NCBI RefSeq assembly: GCF_022760805.1
Contig: NZ_JAIVFL010000001.1
Coordinates: forward strand, 558,001-622,000
DNA from: Candidatus Mycolicibacterium alkanivorans
GTDB lineage: Bacteria; Actinomycetota; Actinomycetes; Mycobacteriales; Mycobacteriaceae
Length of the DNA stretch: 64,000 nucleotides
Direction: 5' to 3'
Position numbers and translations under genes: made by a program. Positions 53,528 through 64,000 of the stretch are shown here, in pieces (position 1 is the first letter of the stretch; each line of letters starts with the position of its first letter). Under the pieces are notes generated by a model, which was not told the origin of the DNA, ran no database searches, and saw only the letters and a list, made by a program, of their open reading frames with translations.

Positions 53528-54999
53528 ACACTTCACTGCGCCGCATCTCGGTGATGATCATGGCGTTGATCGTGCTGCTGCTGATCAACGCGACGGTGAC
53601 CCAGGTCTTCCGCGCCGACGGGCTGCGCGCCGACCCGCGCAACCAGCGCGTGCTGCTCGACGAGTACTCGCGTCAGCGCGGACAGATCACCGCAGGCGGA
53701 CAGCTGCTGGCCTACTCGGTGTCGACCAACGGCCACTACCGGTTCCTGCGGGTCTACCCGAATCCCTTTGTCTACGCCCCTGTTACGGGCTTCTACTCGC
53801 TGCGCTACTCCAGCAGCGGGCTTGAGCGCGCCGAGGACAGCATCCTCAACGGTTCCGATCCGCGGCTGTTCGGCCGCCGGCTGGCCGACTTCTTCACCGG
53901 CCGCGACCCGCGCGGCGGCAACGTCGACACCACCATCCTGCCGCGGGTCCAGCAGGCCGCCTGGGACGCGATGCAGCAGGGCTGCAACGGTCCGTGCAAG
54001 GGCTCGGTGGTCGCCTTGGAGCCGTCCACCGGCAAGATCCTGGCGATGGTGTCCTCACCGTCCTACGACCCCAATCTGCTGGCCACCCACGACACCGAGG
54101 AGCAAGGCCGGGCCTGGCAGCAGCTGCGCGACGATCCCGGCTCGCCGCTGACCAACCGGGCAATCGCCGAGACCTTCCCGCCCGGGTCGACGTTCAAGGT
54201 GATCACCACCGCCGCCGCGCTGCAAGCCGGGGTCAGCGACGCCGATCAGCTGACCGCCGCCCCCCAGATCCAGCTGCCCAACAGCACCGCAACCCTGGAG
54301 AACTACGGCGGAACGCCCTGCGGCGGCAACCCCACCGCATCGCTGCGCGAGGCGTTCACACGCTCGTGCAACACCGCGTTCGTCGAACTGGGTATCCGAG
54401 TGGGTGCCGAAGCCCTGCGCAACACCGCGCAGGCATTCGGGTTCGACATTGCATCGGCGCCGATCCCGATGGAGGTCGCCGAGTCCACCGTCGGACCGAT
54501 CGTCGACGCCGCCGCGCTGGGGATGTCGAGTATGGGTCAGAAAGACGTGGCGGTGACACCGTTGCAGAACGCGGAGGTGGCGGCGGCGATCGCCAACGCC
54601 GGGTTGATGATGCAGCCATACCTGGTCGACACTCTCAAGGGTCCCGACCTGTCCAACATCAGCGGCCCCGCGCCTCAGGAGCAGCGGCGTGCGGTTTCGT
54701 CACAGGTCGCGGCTAAGCTAACTGATTTGATGATCGGCGCCGAACAGCTCACCCAGCAAAAGGGAGCGATTCCGGGCGTCCAGATCGCGTCCAAGACCGG
54801 GACCGCCGAGCACGGTACCGACCCGAGGAACACGCCGCCGCACGCCTGGTACATCGCCTTCGCGCCCGCCCAGAACCCCAAGGTCGCGGTCTCGGTGCTG
54901 ATCGAGAACGGCGGCGACCGGCTCTCGGCGACGGGCGGGGCGCTGGCCGCCCCGATCGGCCGGGCAACCATCGCGGCGGCATTGCAGGGGGCTTCATGA
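53524..54999 (+). CDS. pbpA: PbpA, class B penicillin-binding protein
   Basis: 491 residues, identical in length to M. tuberculosis PbpA. N-terminal membrane anchor (about 9-27), dimerisation domain and transpeptidase domain with the catalytic motifs Ser222-x-x-Lys225 (GSTFK), Ser281-Cys-Asn283 and Lys424-Thr-Gly426. It cross-links peptidoglycan and is regulated by PknB phosphorylation. Its TGA overlaps the ATG of the first 35-bp repeat unit rather than pknA itself. Confidence 0.96.
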   Translation: MNTSLRRISVMIMALIVLLLINATVTQVFRADGLRADPRNQRVLLDEYSRQRGQITAGGQLLAYSVSTNGHYRFLRVYPNPFVYAPVTGFYSLRYSSSGLERAEDSILNGSDPRLFGRRLADFFTGRDPRGGNVDTTILPRVQQAAWDAMQQGCNGPCKGSVVALEPSTGKILAMVSSPSYDPNLLATHDTEEQGRAWQQLRDDPGSPLTNRAIAETFPPGSTFKVITTAAALQAGVSDADQLTAAPQIQLPNSTATLENYGGTPCGGNPTASLREAFTRSCNTAFVELGIRVGAEALRNTAQAFGFDIASAPIPMEVAESTVGPIVDAAALGMSSMGQKDVAVTPLQNAEVAAAIANAGLMMQPYLVDTLKGPDLSNISGPAPQEQRRAVSSQVAAKLTDLMIGAEQLTQQKGAIPGVQIASKTGTAEHGTDPRNTPPHAWYIAFAPAQNPKVAVSVLIENGGDRLSATGGALAAPIGRATIAAALQGAS

Positions 55000-55100
55000 G
55001 CCCGCGCAGCCAAGCGAAGCGAGGCAAGCAATGAGCCCGCGCAGCCAAGCGAAGCGAGGCAAGCCATGAGCCCGCGCAGCCAAGCGAAGCGAGGCAAGCA
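54996..55100 (+). repeat. Three tandem 35-bp units encoding chained 12-residue ORFs (MIRU-like)
   Basis: Units at 54996-55030, 55031-55065 and 55066-55100 are identical except for one base (last position A, C, A). Each starts ATGAGCCCGCGCAGCC and encodes [11 protein letters not shown] plus Gln or Pro, then a TGA that overlaps the ATG of the next unit. The first ATG overlaps the pbpA stop and the last TGA overlaps pknA. Each unit contains GCGAGG 7 nt before the next ATG. This mirrors MIRU elements, which insert at ATGA junctions. Confidence 0.92.
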
Positions 55101-56353
55101 ATGAGCCCGCGCGTGGGAGTGACGCTGTCCGGCCGCTACCGGCTGCAGCGGCTGATCGCCACCGGCGGCATGGGCCAGGTGTGGGAGGCCGTGGACAGCC
55201 GGCTGGGCCGGCGGGTGGCCGTCAAGGTGCTCAAGCAGGAGTTCTCCTCCGACCCCGAATTCGTCGAACGCTTCCGCGCCGAGGCCCGCACCGTCGCCAT
55301 GCTCAACCACCCGGGCATCGCGGCCGTGCACGACTACGGCGAGACCGACATGGACGGCGAGGGCCGCACCGCCTACCTGGTGATGGAACTGATCAACGGC
55401 GAGCCGCTGAACTCGGTGATCAAGCGCACCGGCCGGCTGTCGCTGCGCCATGCGCTGGACATGCTCGAGCAGACCGGTCGCGCGTTACAGGTCGCGCACG
55501 CCGCCGGGCTGGTGCATCGCGACGTCAAGCCGGGCAACATCCTGATCACGCCCGCCGGGCAGGTGAAGCTCACCGACTTCGGCATCGCCAAGGCCGTCGA
55601 CGCCGCACCCGTCACCCAGACCGGCATGGTGATGGGCACCGCCCAGTACATCGCGCCCGAGCAGGCACTGGGCCATGACGCTACCGCCGCCAGTGACGTG
55701 TACTCGCTGGGAGTTGTTGGCTACGAAGCGGTTTCGGGCAAGCGCCCGTTCATCGGAGACGGCGCGCTGACGGTGGCCATGAAGCACATCAAGGAGACGC
55801 CGGCGCCGCTGCCCGCCGACCTGCCGCCCAACGTGCGCGAGCTGATCGAGATCACCCTGGTGAAGAATCCCGGCATGCGGTACCGCAACGGCGGCCAGTT
55901 CGCCGACGCGGTGGCAGCCGTGCGGGCTGGGCGGCGGCCGCCGCGGCCCAACTCCGCACCGACCATCCGGGCCACCCCGGCGGCGATCCCCGGCAGTTCG
56001 CCGCGGCTGCCCGCGGCTCCGGCGACCGGGACCCGCCCGCGCGCCGTCACCGGTAGCCATCGGCCGCAGCCGGCACGGCGCACCTTCTCCTCAGGCCAGC
56101 GCGCCCTGCTGTGGGCAGCCGGTGTGCTGGGCGCCCTGGCGATCATCAGCGCGATCCTGATCGTGCTGGCCGACCGCGACCGCAGGATCAACAAGCCCGT
56201 CGAGCAGACCGTCACCGACACCGTGACCCCGACCAGCCACTCCGCGCCGTCGGGGTGGGGCGGTGGAGACCAGATCGGCCGGATCCGGTTCACCGCGGCC
56301 AGTTCGGCTACTGGTGATGAGAACCCCGTCGACCCACCCGACGAGACACCACG

Positions 56354-56357
<4 letters not shown>
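55101..56357 (+). CDS. pknA: PknA, transmembrane Ser/Thr kinase
   Basis: 418 residues. Kinase domain: Gly-rich loop [10 protein letters not shown], Lys42, catalytic Asp141 (HRDVKPGN), DFG at 159-161, activation-loop Thr172 and Thr174; membrane helix near 335-357; short external tail. Controls cell shape and division with PknB. Its first codons (ATGAGCCCGCGC) are shared with the 35-bp repeat units just upstream. The stop overlaps pknB (ATGA). Confidence 0.96.
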
Positions 56358-58217
<1,860 letters not shown>

Positions 58218-58234
<17 letters not shown>

Positions 58235-58898
58235 CGAGCGGGTCGTCGGCCGTGGCATGCCGCACCGTGTCGGCGACTTCCCGCTCGAGCCGGCTCACCA
58301 GGGTTTCTGCCGGCGCTGCGCCGCAGTAGCCCAGCCAGTTGGCCAGCATCCGGTGGCCGCCCTCGGTCAGGATCGACTCTGGGTGGAACTGCACACCGTG
58401 GATCGGCAACTCGACGTGTCGCACCGCCATGATCACTCCGCCGCGAGTGCGGGCGATGACCTCGAGATCAGCTGGGACGGTCTCGGGCAGGATGGTCAGC
58501 GAGTGGTAGCGGGTGGCCGTGAACGGATTCGGAAGTCCCTGTAGCACACCGACATTCGTGTGGTAGACGGCGCTGGTCTTGCCGTGCAGCAGTTCCGGAG
58601 CGCGGTCGACGGTGCCGCCGAACGCCACGCCGATGGCCTGGTGGCCCAGGCACACGCCCAGCAGCGGCGTGCCGGCGTCGGCACAGGCGCGCACCAGCGG
58701 GATCGACGCACCGGCCCGCTCGGGGGTACCGGGGCCCGGGCTCAGCAGCACGCCATCGAACTCCGCGGCGACCTTCGCCTCGTCGGCCAACCGCTCGTCG
58801 TCGTTGCGCCAGACCTGCGCGTTCACCCCGAGTTGGCCCAGGTACTGGACCAGGTTGAACACGAAGCTGTCGTAGTTGTCGACGACCAAGACCCGCAC
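58218..58898 (-). CDS. trpG: Anthranilate/aminodeoxychorismate synthase glutaminase subunit (TrpG/PabA)
   Basis: 226-residue class I glutamine amidotransferase, the counterpart of Rv0013. Triad Cys83 (GVCLGHQAIG), His172 and Glu174 (QFHPES); LSPGPGTP is the oxyanion loop. It supplies ammonia for anthranilate or p-aminobenzoate synthesis. The GTG start gives MRVLVVDNYDSFVFN, standard for the family. Convergent with pknB. Confidence 0.93.
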
Positions 58899-58936
58899 CG
58901 TGTCAGGTTACCTGGGACCGACCCGAGGCGATCGGG

Positions 58937-59728
58937 TCAGTAGCCCACCGGGCCGGCGGGTTGGGCGTAACGCATGCGGACCGGTTCGGTGTGGCCGGCG
59001 ACCTGGACGTCGGGCCCGACCTGCTCGCTGTAGCCCAGGCCGAAACGCACCACGTACTGCTTGAAGAGCGTGACCAGTGGGGCCGCGGCAAGGGCCGCCT
59101 GCATGGCCGCCGCATCGCCGATCGCGGTGACGGTGTAGGGCGGGCTGTAGGTGCGGCCGTTGAGCAGCAGCGTGTTGCCCACACACCGCGGCGCGGAGGT
59201 GCCGATGATCCGCTGATCCTGCATCTGGATCGCCTCGGCACCCGCGCTCCACAGCGCGTTGAGGACCGCCTGGACGTCCTGCTGGTGGACCACCAGGTCA
59301 TCCGGTGAGGCATCCCGGGGGAAGCGGCCGTTGGCGTCGCGCTGCGCGTCGGAGAGCGTGACCACCAGACCCGGGCCGTGCACCGGCTCCAAGCCGGCGT
59401 CGACCGCCAGCTCGTCCGCGCGGGCCAGCATCGCCGCGAGCGCCGTGCCCGCCGAGGCGCCGTGGGTGGAGTCGATCTGAGCAGACAGCGCGTCACGCTG
59501 CGCGGAGAGCCGGTCGACGGAGTTCTGGGCATCGTGCACCAGGTCGACCAGGCGGGGGGAATCGCTGCGGCGGATCTCGCCGCCGCCGGAGACACCGTGG
59601 GTGGCGGCCAGCAGAAGGCCCGCCAGCAGGCACACCACCGGGACACCGAAGCGCCACGGGGAACGCGCGGCTCCCGTCGTCGCTGGTGCCGGAATTGTCT
59701 GGTCGCGGCGTCGCTGCGTTAGTCTCAT
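58937..59728 (-). CDS. DUF881 membrane protein, Rv0012-like
   Basis: 263 residues (Rv0012: 262). One membrane helix near residue 30 ([20 protein letters not shown]), a coiled coil (about 60-95, [20 protein letters not shown]) and an external DUF881 domain. DUF881 proteins are conserved beside division genes in Actinobacteria, suggesting a divisome role. Divergent from crgA with only 48 bp between starts. Confidence 0.9.
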   Translation of the reverse strand: MRLTQRRRDQTIPAPATTGAARSPWRFGVPVVCLLAGLLLAATHGVSGGGEIRRSDSPRLVDLVHDAQNSVDRLSAQRDALSAQIDSTHGASAGTALAAMLARADELAVDAGLEPVHGPGLVVTLSDAQRDANGRFPRDASPDDLVVHQQDVQAVLNALWSAGAEAIQMQDQRIIGTSAPRCVGNTLLLNGRTYSPPYTVTAIGDAAAMQAALAAAPLVTLFKQYVVRFGLGYSEQVGPDVQVAGHTEPVRMRYAQPAGPVGY

Positions 59729-59776
59729 ATCGATCTGCGACCATCGTCGCACCGAATATCCGTCGCGAAGGTACCC

Positions 59777-60058
59777 ATGCCCAAGTCCAAGGTTCGCAAG
59801 AAGAACGACTTCGCCGTCAACTCGGTCAGCCGCACCCCGGTCAAGGTGAAGGCTGGGCCGTCCAGCGTGTGGTTCGTCGTGCTGTTCATCAGCCTGATGC
59901 TCATCGGTCTGGCGTGGCTGCTGGTGTTCCAACTCGCGGCGTCCGGGTTCGACACTCCCAGCGCGCTGCAATGGATGGCAAACCTTGGTCCGTGGAACTA
60001 CGCGATCGCGTTTGCTTTCATGATCACAGGGTTGTTGCTGACAATGCGGTGGCGCTGA
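59777..60058 (+). CDS. crgA: CrgA, cell-division membrane protein
   Basis: 93 residues, identical in length to M. tuberculosis CrgA. A basic N-terminal tail ([16 protein letters not shown]) and two membrane helices (about 31-52 and 70-90). CrgA brings FtsZ, FtsQ, FtsI and CwsA together at the septum. The cwsA partner gene lies 1.3 kb away. Confidence 0.96.
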   Translation: MPKSKVRKKNDFAVNSVSRTPVKVKAGPSSVWFVVLFISLMLIGLAWLLVFQLAASGFDTPSALQWMANLGPWNYAIAFAFMITGLLLTMRWR

Positions 60059-60155
60059 GCCCGGCGACGCCCGATCAGAACCATCCTGTGCGCGCGCCGG
60101 TATCGAGCTGGCAACCTTCTGGTAAACCAATCACAACGATGTGATTCATCCCCAT

Positions 60156-60177
60156 TGTTGATAACACCTGTGGATAA
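60156..60177. promoter_or_regulatory. Two DnaA-box-like 9-mers
   Basis: TGTGGATAA (60169-60177) is the exact complement of the classical DnaA box TTATCCACA. TGTTGATAA at 60156-60164 differs by one base, in the same orientation 13 bp away. The gene block is origin-proximal in mycobacteria. May bind DnaA as a titration or regulatory site before the PH-domain gene. Confidence 0.45.
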
Positions 60178-60213
60178 CCGCAATCCCCGCGGCGAGGGCC
60201 CCTAGAGGAAGCC

Positions 60214-60630
60214 GTGCAGCAAACCGAATGGGCGCCGAATCCGGCGGGAATCGCTGGTATTGGCGCCGGCGGCATTTTGATGGCTACCGCTTGTGTGACC
60301 GTCGTCGCAGACGCACCCGGCCGGATCCTGGCAAGCGTCGCCGCCGTGGGCCTGATCGTCTTTGCCCTCGGATCGTGGCGGGCACGCCCCCGGCTGGCAA
60401 TCACCCCCGAGGGCCTGGTCTACCGGGGCTGGATTCGGACCCAGACGCTGCGCCGCCCGGACATCACGCTGATCCGCATCACCGAGTTCCGCCGGATCGG
60501 CCGCAAAGTGCGGCTGCTGGAGATCGACACGACCGACAACCAACTGATCGTGCTCAGCCGCTGGGACCTCGGCACCGACCCGCTCGACGTGCTCGATGCA
60601 CTGACCGACGCCGGGTACGCCGGGCGCTGA
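60214..60630 (+). CDS. PH-domain membrane protein, Rv0010c-like
   Basis: 138 residues: two membrane helices in the first 55 residues (GIAGIGAGGILMATACVTVV; ILASVAAVGLIVFALGS) and a bacterial PH domain (ARPRLAITPEGLVYRGWIRT to LDALTDAG). Same place and size as Rv0010c. Function unknown; a division or envelope role is guessed from its neighbours. GTG start at 60214. Confidence 0.88.
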   Translation: MQQTEWAPNPAGIAGIGAGGILMATACVTVVADAPGRILASVAAVGLIVFALGSWRARPRLAITPEGLVYRGWIRTQTLRRPDITLIRITEFRRIGRKVRLLEIDTTDNQLIVLSRWDLGTDPLDVLDALTDAGYAGR

Positions 60631-60680
60631 GTTGTTGGACGCCGGGGCGTACACAACCGCGTCTCGGCGCGGCTACCGCG

Positions 60681-61229
60681 TCAGGAGATGGTGATCGACT
60701 CGACGACCACCGGTTCGGTGGGCCGGTCGTTGCGGTCAGTGGCCGTGGTGGCGATCGCGTCGACAACCTTCTGCGACTCGGGGTCGACGACCTCGCCGAA
60801 GATGGTGTGCCGCCGGTCGAGGTGCGGGGTCTTGCCCACGGTGATAAAGAACTGCGAGCCGTTGGTGCCCGGGCCCGCGTTGGCCATCGCCAGCAGGTAG
60901 GGCTTGTCGAACTGCAGCTCGGGGTGGAACTCGTCGGCGAACTTGTAGCCCGGGCCGCCACGGCCGGTGCCGGTCGGGTCGCCGCCCTGGATCATGAAAC
61001 CGTCGATGACGCGGTGGAACACGGCGCCGTCGTAGAACGGTCCCGAGGTGCTACCCGAGGCGTTCTGCGTGGAGTACTCCTTGGTGCCCTGAGCCAGGCC
61101 GACGAAGTTGGCGACGGTCTTGGGGGCGTGGTTACCGAACAGCGCAATCTTGATGTCGCCGCGGTTGGTGTGCAGGGTCGCAGTCGCGGTGGCGATGGGG
61201 CTCGTGGTCACGGGTTCACAGTGTGCCAC
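60681..61229 (-). CDS. ppiA: Peptidyl-prolyl cis-trans isomerase A (cyclophilin)
   Basis: 182 residues when started at GTG 61229, the same length as M. tuberculosis PpiA; an ATG at 61247 would add six residues. Cyclophilin landmarks: [48 protein letters not shown] and HTIFGEV. It speeds proline isomerisation during folding. Cytoplasmic by this start. Convergent with the PH-domain gene and divergent from cwsA. Confidence 0.95.
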   Translation of the reverse strand: MAHCEPVTTSPIATATATLHTNRGDIKIALFGNHAPKTVANFVGLAQGTKEYSTQNASGSTSGPFYDGAVFHRVIDGFMIQGGDPTGTGRGGPGYKFADEFHPELQFDKPYLLAMANAGPGTNGSQFFITVGKTPHLDRRHTIFGEVVDPESQKVVDAIATTATDRNDRPTEPVVVESITIS

Positions 61230-61308
61230 TAGCGCGGTGTGGGTCATCCCGCGGCCACCCGGTGTTCCGGTGTGGCAGGGTTGGGGGATCACCGGCAGGG
61301 AGGTTGCG

Positions 61309-61719
61309 ATGGGCCGCAGAACCGAACCGAAGCTCACCTCACGAGAGCGCCTGGCCCGTGGCCTGCGCTACACGGCCGTGGGCCCCGTCGACGTGACCCG
61401 CGGCGTGGTCGGCATCAGCGTGCACTCCGCGGAGTCCGCGGCGGCCGCCGCGCGGCGCCGCTACCGCGAAGCCCCGGCCGCCCGCCAGGAACTCGCGCAG
61501 GAAGCCGCCGCGGTCAAGCAGGTGGTCTCCGAACTTCCCGCAGCCCTGCAGGATGCGCGCACGGCCGCGCATCGACGCCACCGGCGGCTGTGGGTGTTCG
61601 GCGGTCTGGGTTTGGCGGCGGTGGTCGGCGGTGCGGTCGCGTTCAGCATCGTGCGCCGCTCGATGCAGCCCGAACCGTCACCGCTGCCGCCCAGCGTCGA
61701 GGTCGCACCGAAACCGTAG
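61309..61719 (+). CDS. cwsA: CwsA, cell-wall synthesis and shape protein
   Basis: 136 residues: a basic N-terminal half ([20 protein letters not shown]), a helical middle and one C-terminal membrane helix ([20 protein letters not shown]) with a short Pro-rich tail. CwsA (Rv0008c, 145 residues) binds CrgA and Wag31 and affects polar growth. CAGGGAGG precedes the ATG. It converges on mceF with a 30-bp gap. Confidence 0.9.
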   Translation: MGRRTEPKLTSRERLARGLRYTAVGPVDVTRGVVGISVHSAESAAAAARRRYREAPAARQELAQEAAAVKQVVSELPAALQDARTAAHRRHRRLWVFGGLGLAAVVGGAVAFSIVRRSMQPEPSPLPPSVEVAPKP

Positions 61720-61749
61720 CGGGCACGCGTACGTCGTCGAATGCTCAGT

Positions 61750-63153
61750 TCAGTTGCCCGGCAACAACATCGACTGCCAGTCCTTGGGCTTTGACGCGCC
61801 GGGGCCCAGGTCGGTCTGCGTGTAGGACCGCCCGTCTGGTCCGGTGTAGGTCCCGGTCGCCGGGTCGTATTCGGCACCGGTGATCGGCGGCAGTTGTGGT
61901 ACGCCCTGCCCGGACAGGGTGGCGTTGGGGTCGCCCTTCCAGTTGTAGCCGTCGTTGAGCGGGATGTAGTTCCGGTCGCTCTCGCACATCGCCACCGTGG
62001 GTGCGCGCTTGCCGGGGCGGGTGATGCACGGAATGTTCCGCGCCCCACGCACACTCAACGGCGAGTCCTGCGGCACACGGCAATACAGGTCACCGGCGGG
62101 CCGCTCCGGCGCGTCCTCCACGGACGAGGGCCGCTGCTGCTGAGCCGGCAGGAAGCCGGTGGTGCACGGGGGCGGCTGGTTGAGGCTGAGGTTGAAGCTC
62201 ATGTATGCGCCGCGGTAGGGCACCATGGTGTTCCGGTTGGCCAGGTTGACCGCCTGCGCGACGGCGGTCGCCTGCGGTGCCAGCACCAGCAGCTGCTCGA
62301 GACTCGGCTGGTAGGTGAGGGCCACCTGGGCAACGCTGGCCATGTTGGCCGCGATGACGGGAACGGTGGGCCGCGCCCGGTCGAGGAGCGATCGCGCCTG
62401 GTCGACGGCCGGGGCACCCTGGTGCAGGAGGTCCCGGAGGGCGGGGGCGCTGCTCTGCAGCTGGCCGCTGATGGTCGCCAGGTGGGCGGCCCACGCCCCG
62501 ACCGCATCGGCGGAGTCGGCCTGCGCATCCAGGACCGGTTTGGACTGATCGATCAGCGTCAGCAGCGGACCCAGGTTCTTACGCGCACCGGCCGCCAGCT
62601 CACCACCGCCGGTGATCAACCGCGACAGGTCCGGACCCAGGCCGCCGAATGCGGTGTAGGACTCGTCGATCATCGTCTTGAGGTCGTCGTGCGGAATGGT
62701 GTTCAGTCCGGCGGTCAGGGAATCGAGCACCGCGTCGAAGTCGGGGGGCACCGTGGTGCGGTCGGCCGGGATCACGTCGCCGTTGTGCAGCGGCGCTGAA
62801 TCGCGGCGCGGCAGCAGGGCGATGTACTGCTCGCCGACGGCTGATTGACTGTGCACCCGCGCGTCGAGATCCGAGGGAACGGCGATGCTGGATTTCAGCG
62901 ACAGAATCGCCGCAACTCCAGTGGCGGTCAGCTTCACCTCCTTGATGCGGCCCACCTCCGTCCCACGGAAGGTGACGTTGCCGCCGGGGTAGACGCCCGC
63001 GGTTCGGGGCAGTTCCACCGTCACCTGATAACGCCCGATGCCGAACATCGCCGGCAGTCTGATGTATCCGAAACTCATCGCCGCCACACCGATCAGTGTG
63101 ATCACGGCAAATACGGCCAGCTGGATCCGCATGCGCATGCTCAGGGGCGGCAT
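61750..63153 (-). CDS. MceF-like protein, last gene of an mce operon
   Basis: 467 residues: membrane helix (about 6-28, RIQLAVFAVITLIGVAAMSF), MlaD domain (YQVTVELPRTAGVYPGGNVT to PSDLDARVHSQ), long helical tube-forming region and a Cys-containing C-terminus. MceF usually ends mceA-F operons that import lipids or sterols. ATG 63153 starts 1 bp after the stop of the upstream mceE, which decides it. Confidence 0.88.
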   Translation of the reverse strand: MPPLSMRMRIQLAVFAVITLIGVAAMSFGYIRLPAMFGIGRYQVTVELPRTAGVYPGGNVTFRGTEVGRIKEVKLTATGVAAILSLKSSIAVPSDLDARVHSQSAVGEQYIALLPRRDSAPLHNGDVIPADRTTVPPDFDAVLDSLTAGLNTIPHDDLKTMIDESYTAFGGLGPDLSRLITGGGELAAGARKNLGPLLTLIDQSKPVLDAQADSADAVGAWAAHLATISGQLQSSAPALRDLLHQGAPAVDQARSLLDRARPTVPVIAANMASVAQVALTYQPSLEQLLVLAPQATAVAQAVNLANRNTMVPYRGAYMSFNLSLNQPPPCTTGFLPAQQQRPSSVEDAPERPAGDLYCRVPQDSPLSVRGARNIPCITRPGKRAPTVAMCESDRNYIPLNDGYNWKGDPNATLSGQGVPQLPPITGAEYDPATGTYTGPDGRSYTQTDLGPGASKPKDWQSMLLPGN

Positions 63154-63154
63154 A

Positions 63155-64000
63155 TCAGCGTCCTTGGTCCCGATGATACGGCGCCACAAGGGGATTGCCG
63201 CTGGTGTACGGGCTGGGGAGCTGCCCGATGGTGCGCCCCCACTGCAGCTCCAATTCGGTCAGGTTGCCCTCCCAGCGGGTCCCGGTGAGAAAGGACGCGT
63301 CGAGTCGGCTCAAGGTGAGGTCGATGACAGCGGTCAGGTTCGCGAAATCGCCGCGCTGCCAGATCCCGACGTTGTCGGTGGGAAACGGGTAGGTGGCGAA
63401 CAACCCCAGCGCTCGGGTCAGGGCGGGACCGGCGTTGGCCACCGACTCCAGCACGGGCCCGAGATCGGTGAGTTCCTGCACCAGGCCGTCTTTGGTCTGT
63501 TTGGTGGACTCGGCCACCAGGGCACCGAGCTTCCCGAGCTGGTCGAGGGCGTCCACCAGCGTCTGCCGCTGGTCGCTGATCACCTTCAGCGCACCGGGGA
63601 TGGTCGTCAGCGCCTTGTCCACCGCCGGCTTCTGGTCGGCGAACCTGCCGGCCAGCGAGTTCAGGCTCTCGGCGGTGGCGATGATGTCGGCCGACTGGTC
63701 ACTGACGTAGCGGGTGAAGGTGTCGAGCTGTTCGATCAGGCTGCGCAGGTCCTGCTCGCGTCCGGCCAGTGCCGTGCTCAACGACGCGGTGATGTCCTGG
63801 ACCTGGCCGACCCCGCCGCCGTTGAGCAGCATGGTCAATGCCGCGAGCACCTGCTCGCTGGACGGGTAAAATCCGGCCGACGACAGTGGAATCACCGCGC
63901 CGTCCTTCAGCTTTCCCTGCGGTGGCACACCGGACGGCGGTGCCAGCTCGACGTGCAGCGAACCGAGCAGACCGCTCTGGCCGACCGTCGCGGTGGCGTT
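63155..64000 (-). CDS. MceE-like protein, N-terminus cut by window edge
   Basis: 282 codons of the C-terminal part, open to the right edge (first readable residues NATATVGQSGLLGSLHVELA). The end of the MlaD domain and the helical region (LIEQLDTFTRYVSDQSADII; FADQKPAVDKALTTIPGALK) fit MceE, the lipoprotein member, which normally precedes mceF. The lipobox lies outside the window. Probably part of a complete mce operon that continues to the right. Confidence 0.85.
   Translation of the reverse strand, partial: NATATVGQSGLLGSLHVELAPPSGVPPQGKLKDGAVIPLSSAGFYPSSEQVLAALTMLLNGGGVGQVQDITASLSTALAGREQDLRSLIEQLDTFTRYVSDQSADIIATAESLNSLAGRFADQKPAVDKALTTIPGALKVISDQRQTLVDALDQLGKLGALVAESTKQTKDGLVQELTDLGPVLESVANAGPALTRALGLFATYPFPTDNVGIWQRGDFANLTAVIDLTLSRLDASFLTGTRWEGNLTELELQWGRTIGQLPSPYTSGNPLVAPYHRDQGR

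Overview
The window is high-GC DNA from a Mycobacterium-type actinobacterium, most likely a fast-growing Mycolicibacterium. The best evidence is the block from 48.4 to 61.7 kb. There tRNA-Leu(CAG), fhaA, fhaB, pstP, rodA, pbpA, pknA, pknB, trpG, a DUF881 gene, crgA, a PH-domain gene, ppiA and cwsA appear in the order known from the origin-proximal region of M. tuberculosis (Rv0020c to Rv0008c). A second syntenic block at 26.7 to 31.3 kb matches Rv0028 to Rv0022c (whiB5). Most assignments rest on family knowledge and visible motifs; no database search was run.

Layout. 1-6 kb (minus strand): trehalose/maltose metabolism (maltokinase, cut by the left edge, and treS), a quinone oxidoreductase, a GreA-like factor and a Na+/H+ antiporter. 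6-16 kb: small ORFan, SGNH hydrolase, orphan MceA-like protein, EF-G-like FusA2, a TetR regulator with its molybdopterin oxidoreductase, a type B carboxylesterase and a DUF6941-like protein. 16-19.6 kb: flavodoxin, a heavily decayed ACP/acyl-ACP ligase/acyltransferase gene and an Hsp20 with a DosR-like box. 19.7-26.4 kb: FAD monooxygenase, lutABC lactate oxidation operon, rhomboid protease, STAS protein and a methyltransferase. 26.6-31.3 kb: ESX-associated DUF4226/EspC-like/NlpC-P60 cluster with its XRE regulator and divergent whiB5.

Between whiB5 and tRNA-Leu lies about 17 kb of accessory DNA, whereas in M. tuberculosis only Rv0021c lies there. It holds four broken genes (pirin, cyclase, GAF/PAS-GGDEF, RES), a complete IS4-family element with 19-bp inverted repeats and a 10-bp target duplication, and a redox island: a DyP-type peroxidase operon with two unrecognised proteins, an ApbE/ferric-reductase electron-transfer operon with two small membrane-anchored proteins, a divergent two-component system, and a tandem ferritin-like lipoprotein next to a DUF2231 membrane protein. 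A shared direct repeat (TCCAAG-N5-TCCAAG) lies in the divergent region at the two-component system and again upstream of the DUF2231 gene, suggesting one regulon.

The cell-envelope block is one tightly coupled operon (fhaB to pknB, nearly every junction an ATGA or GTGA overlap) linking Ser/Thr phosphorylation and dephosphorylation to septal and elongation peptidoglycan synthesis. At the pbpA/pknA junction three tandem 35-bp units each encode a 12-residue peptide chained by ATGA overlaps, a MIRU-like arrangement. The right edge holds the end of an mce operon (mceF and part of mceE).
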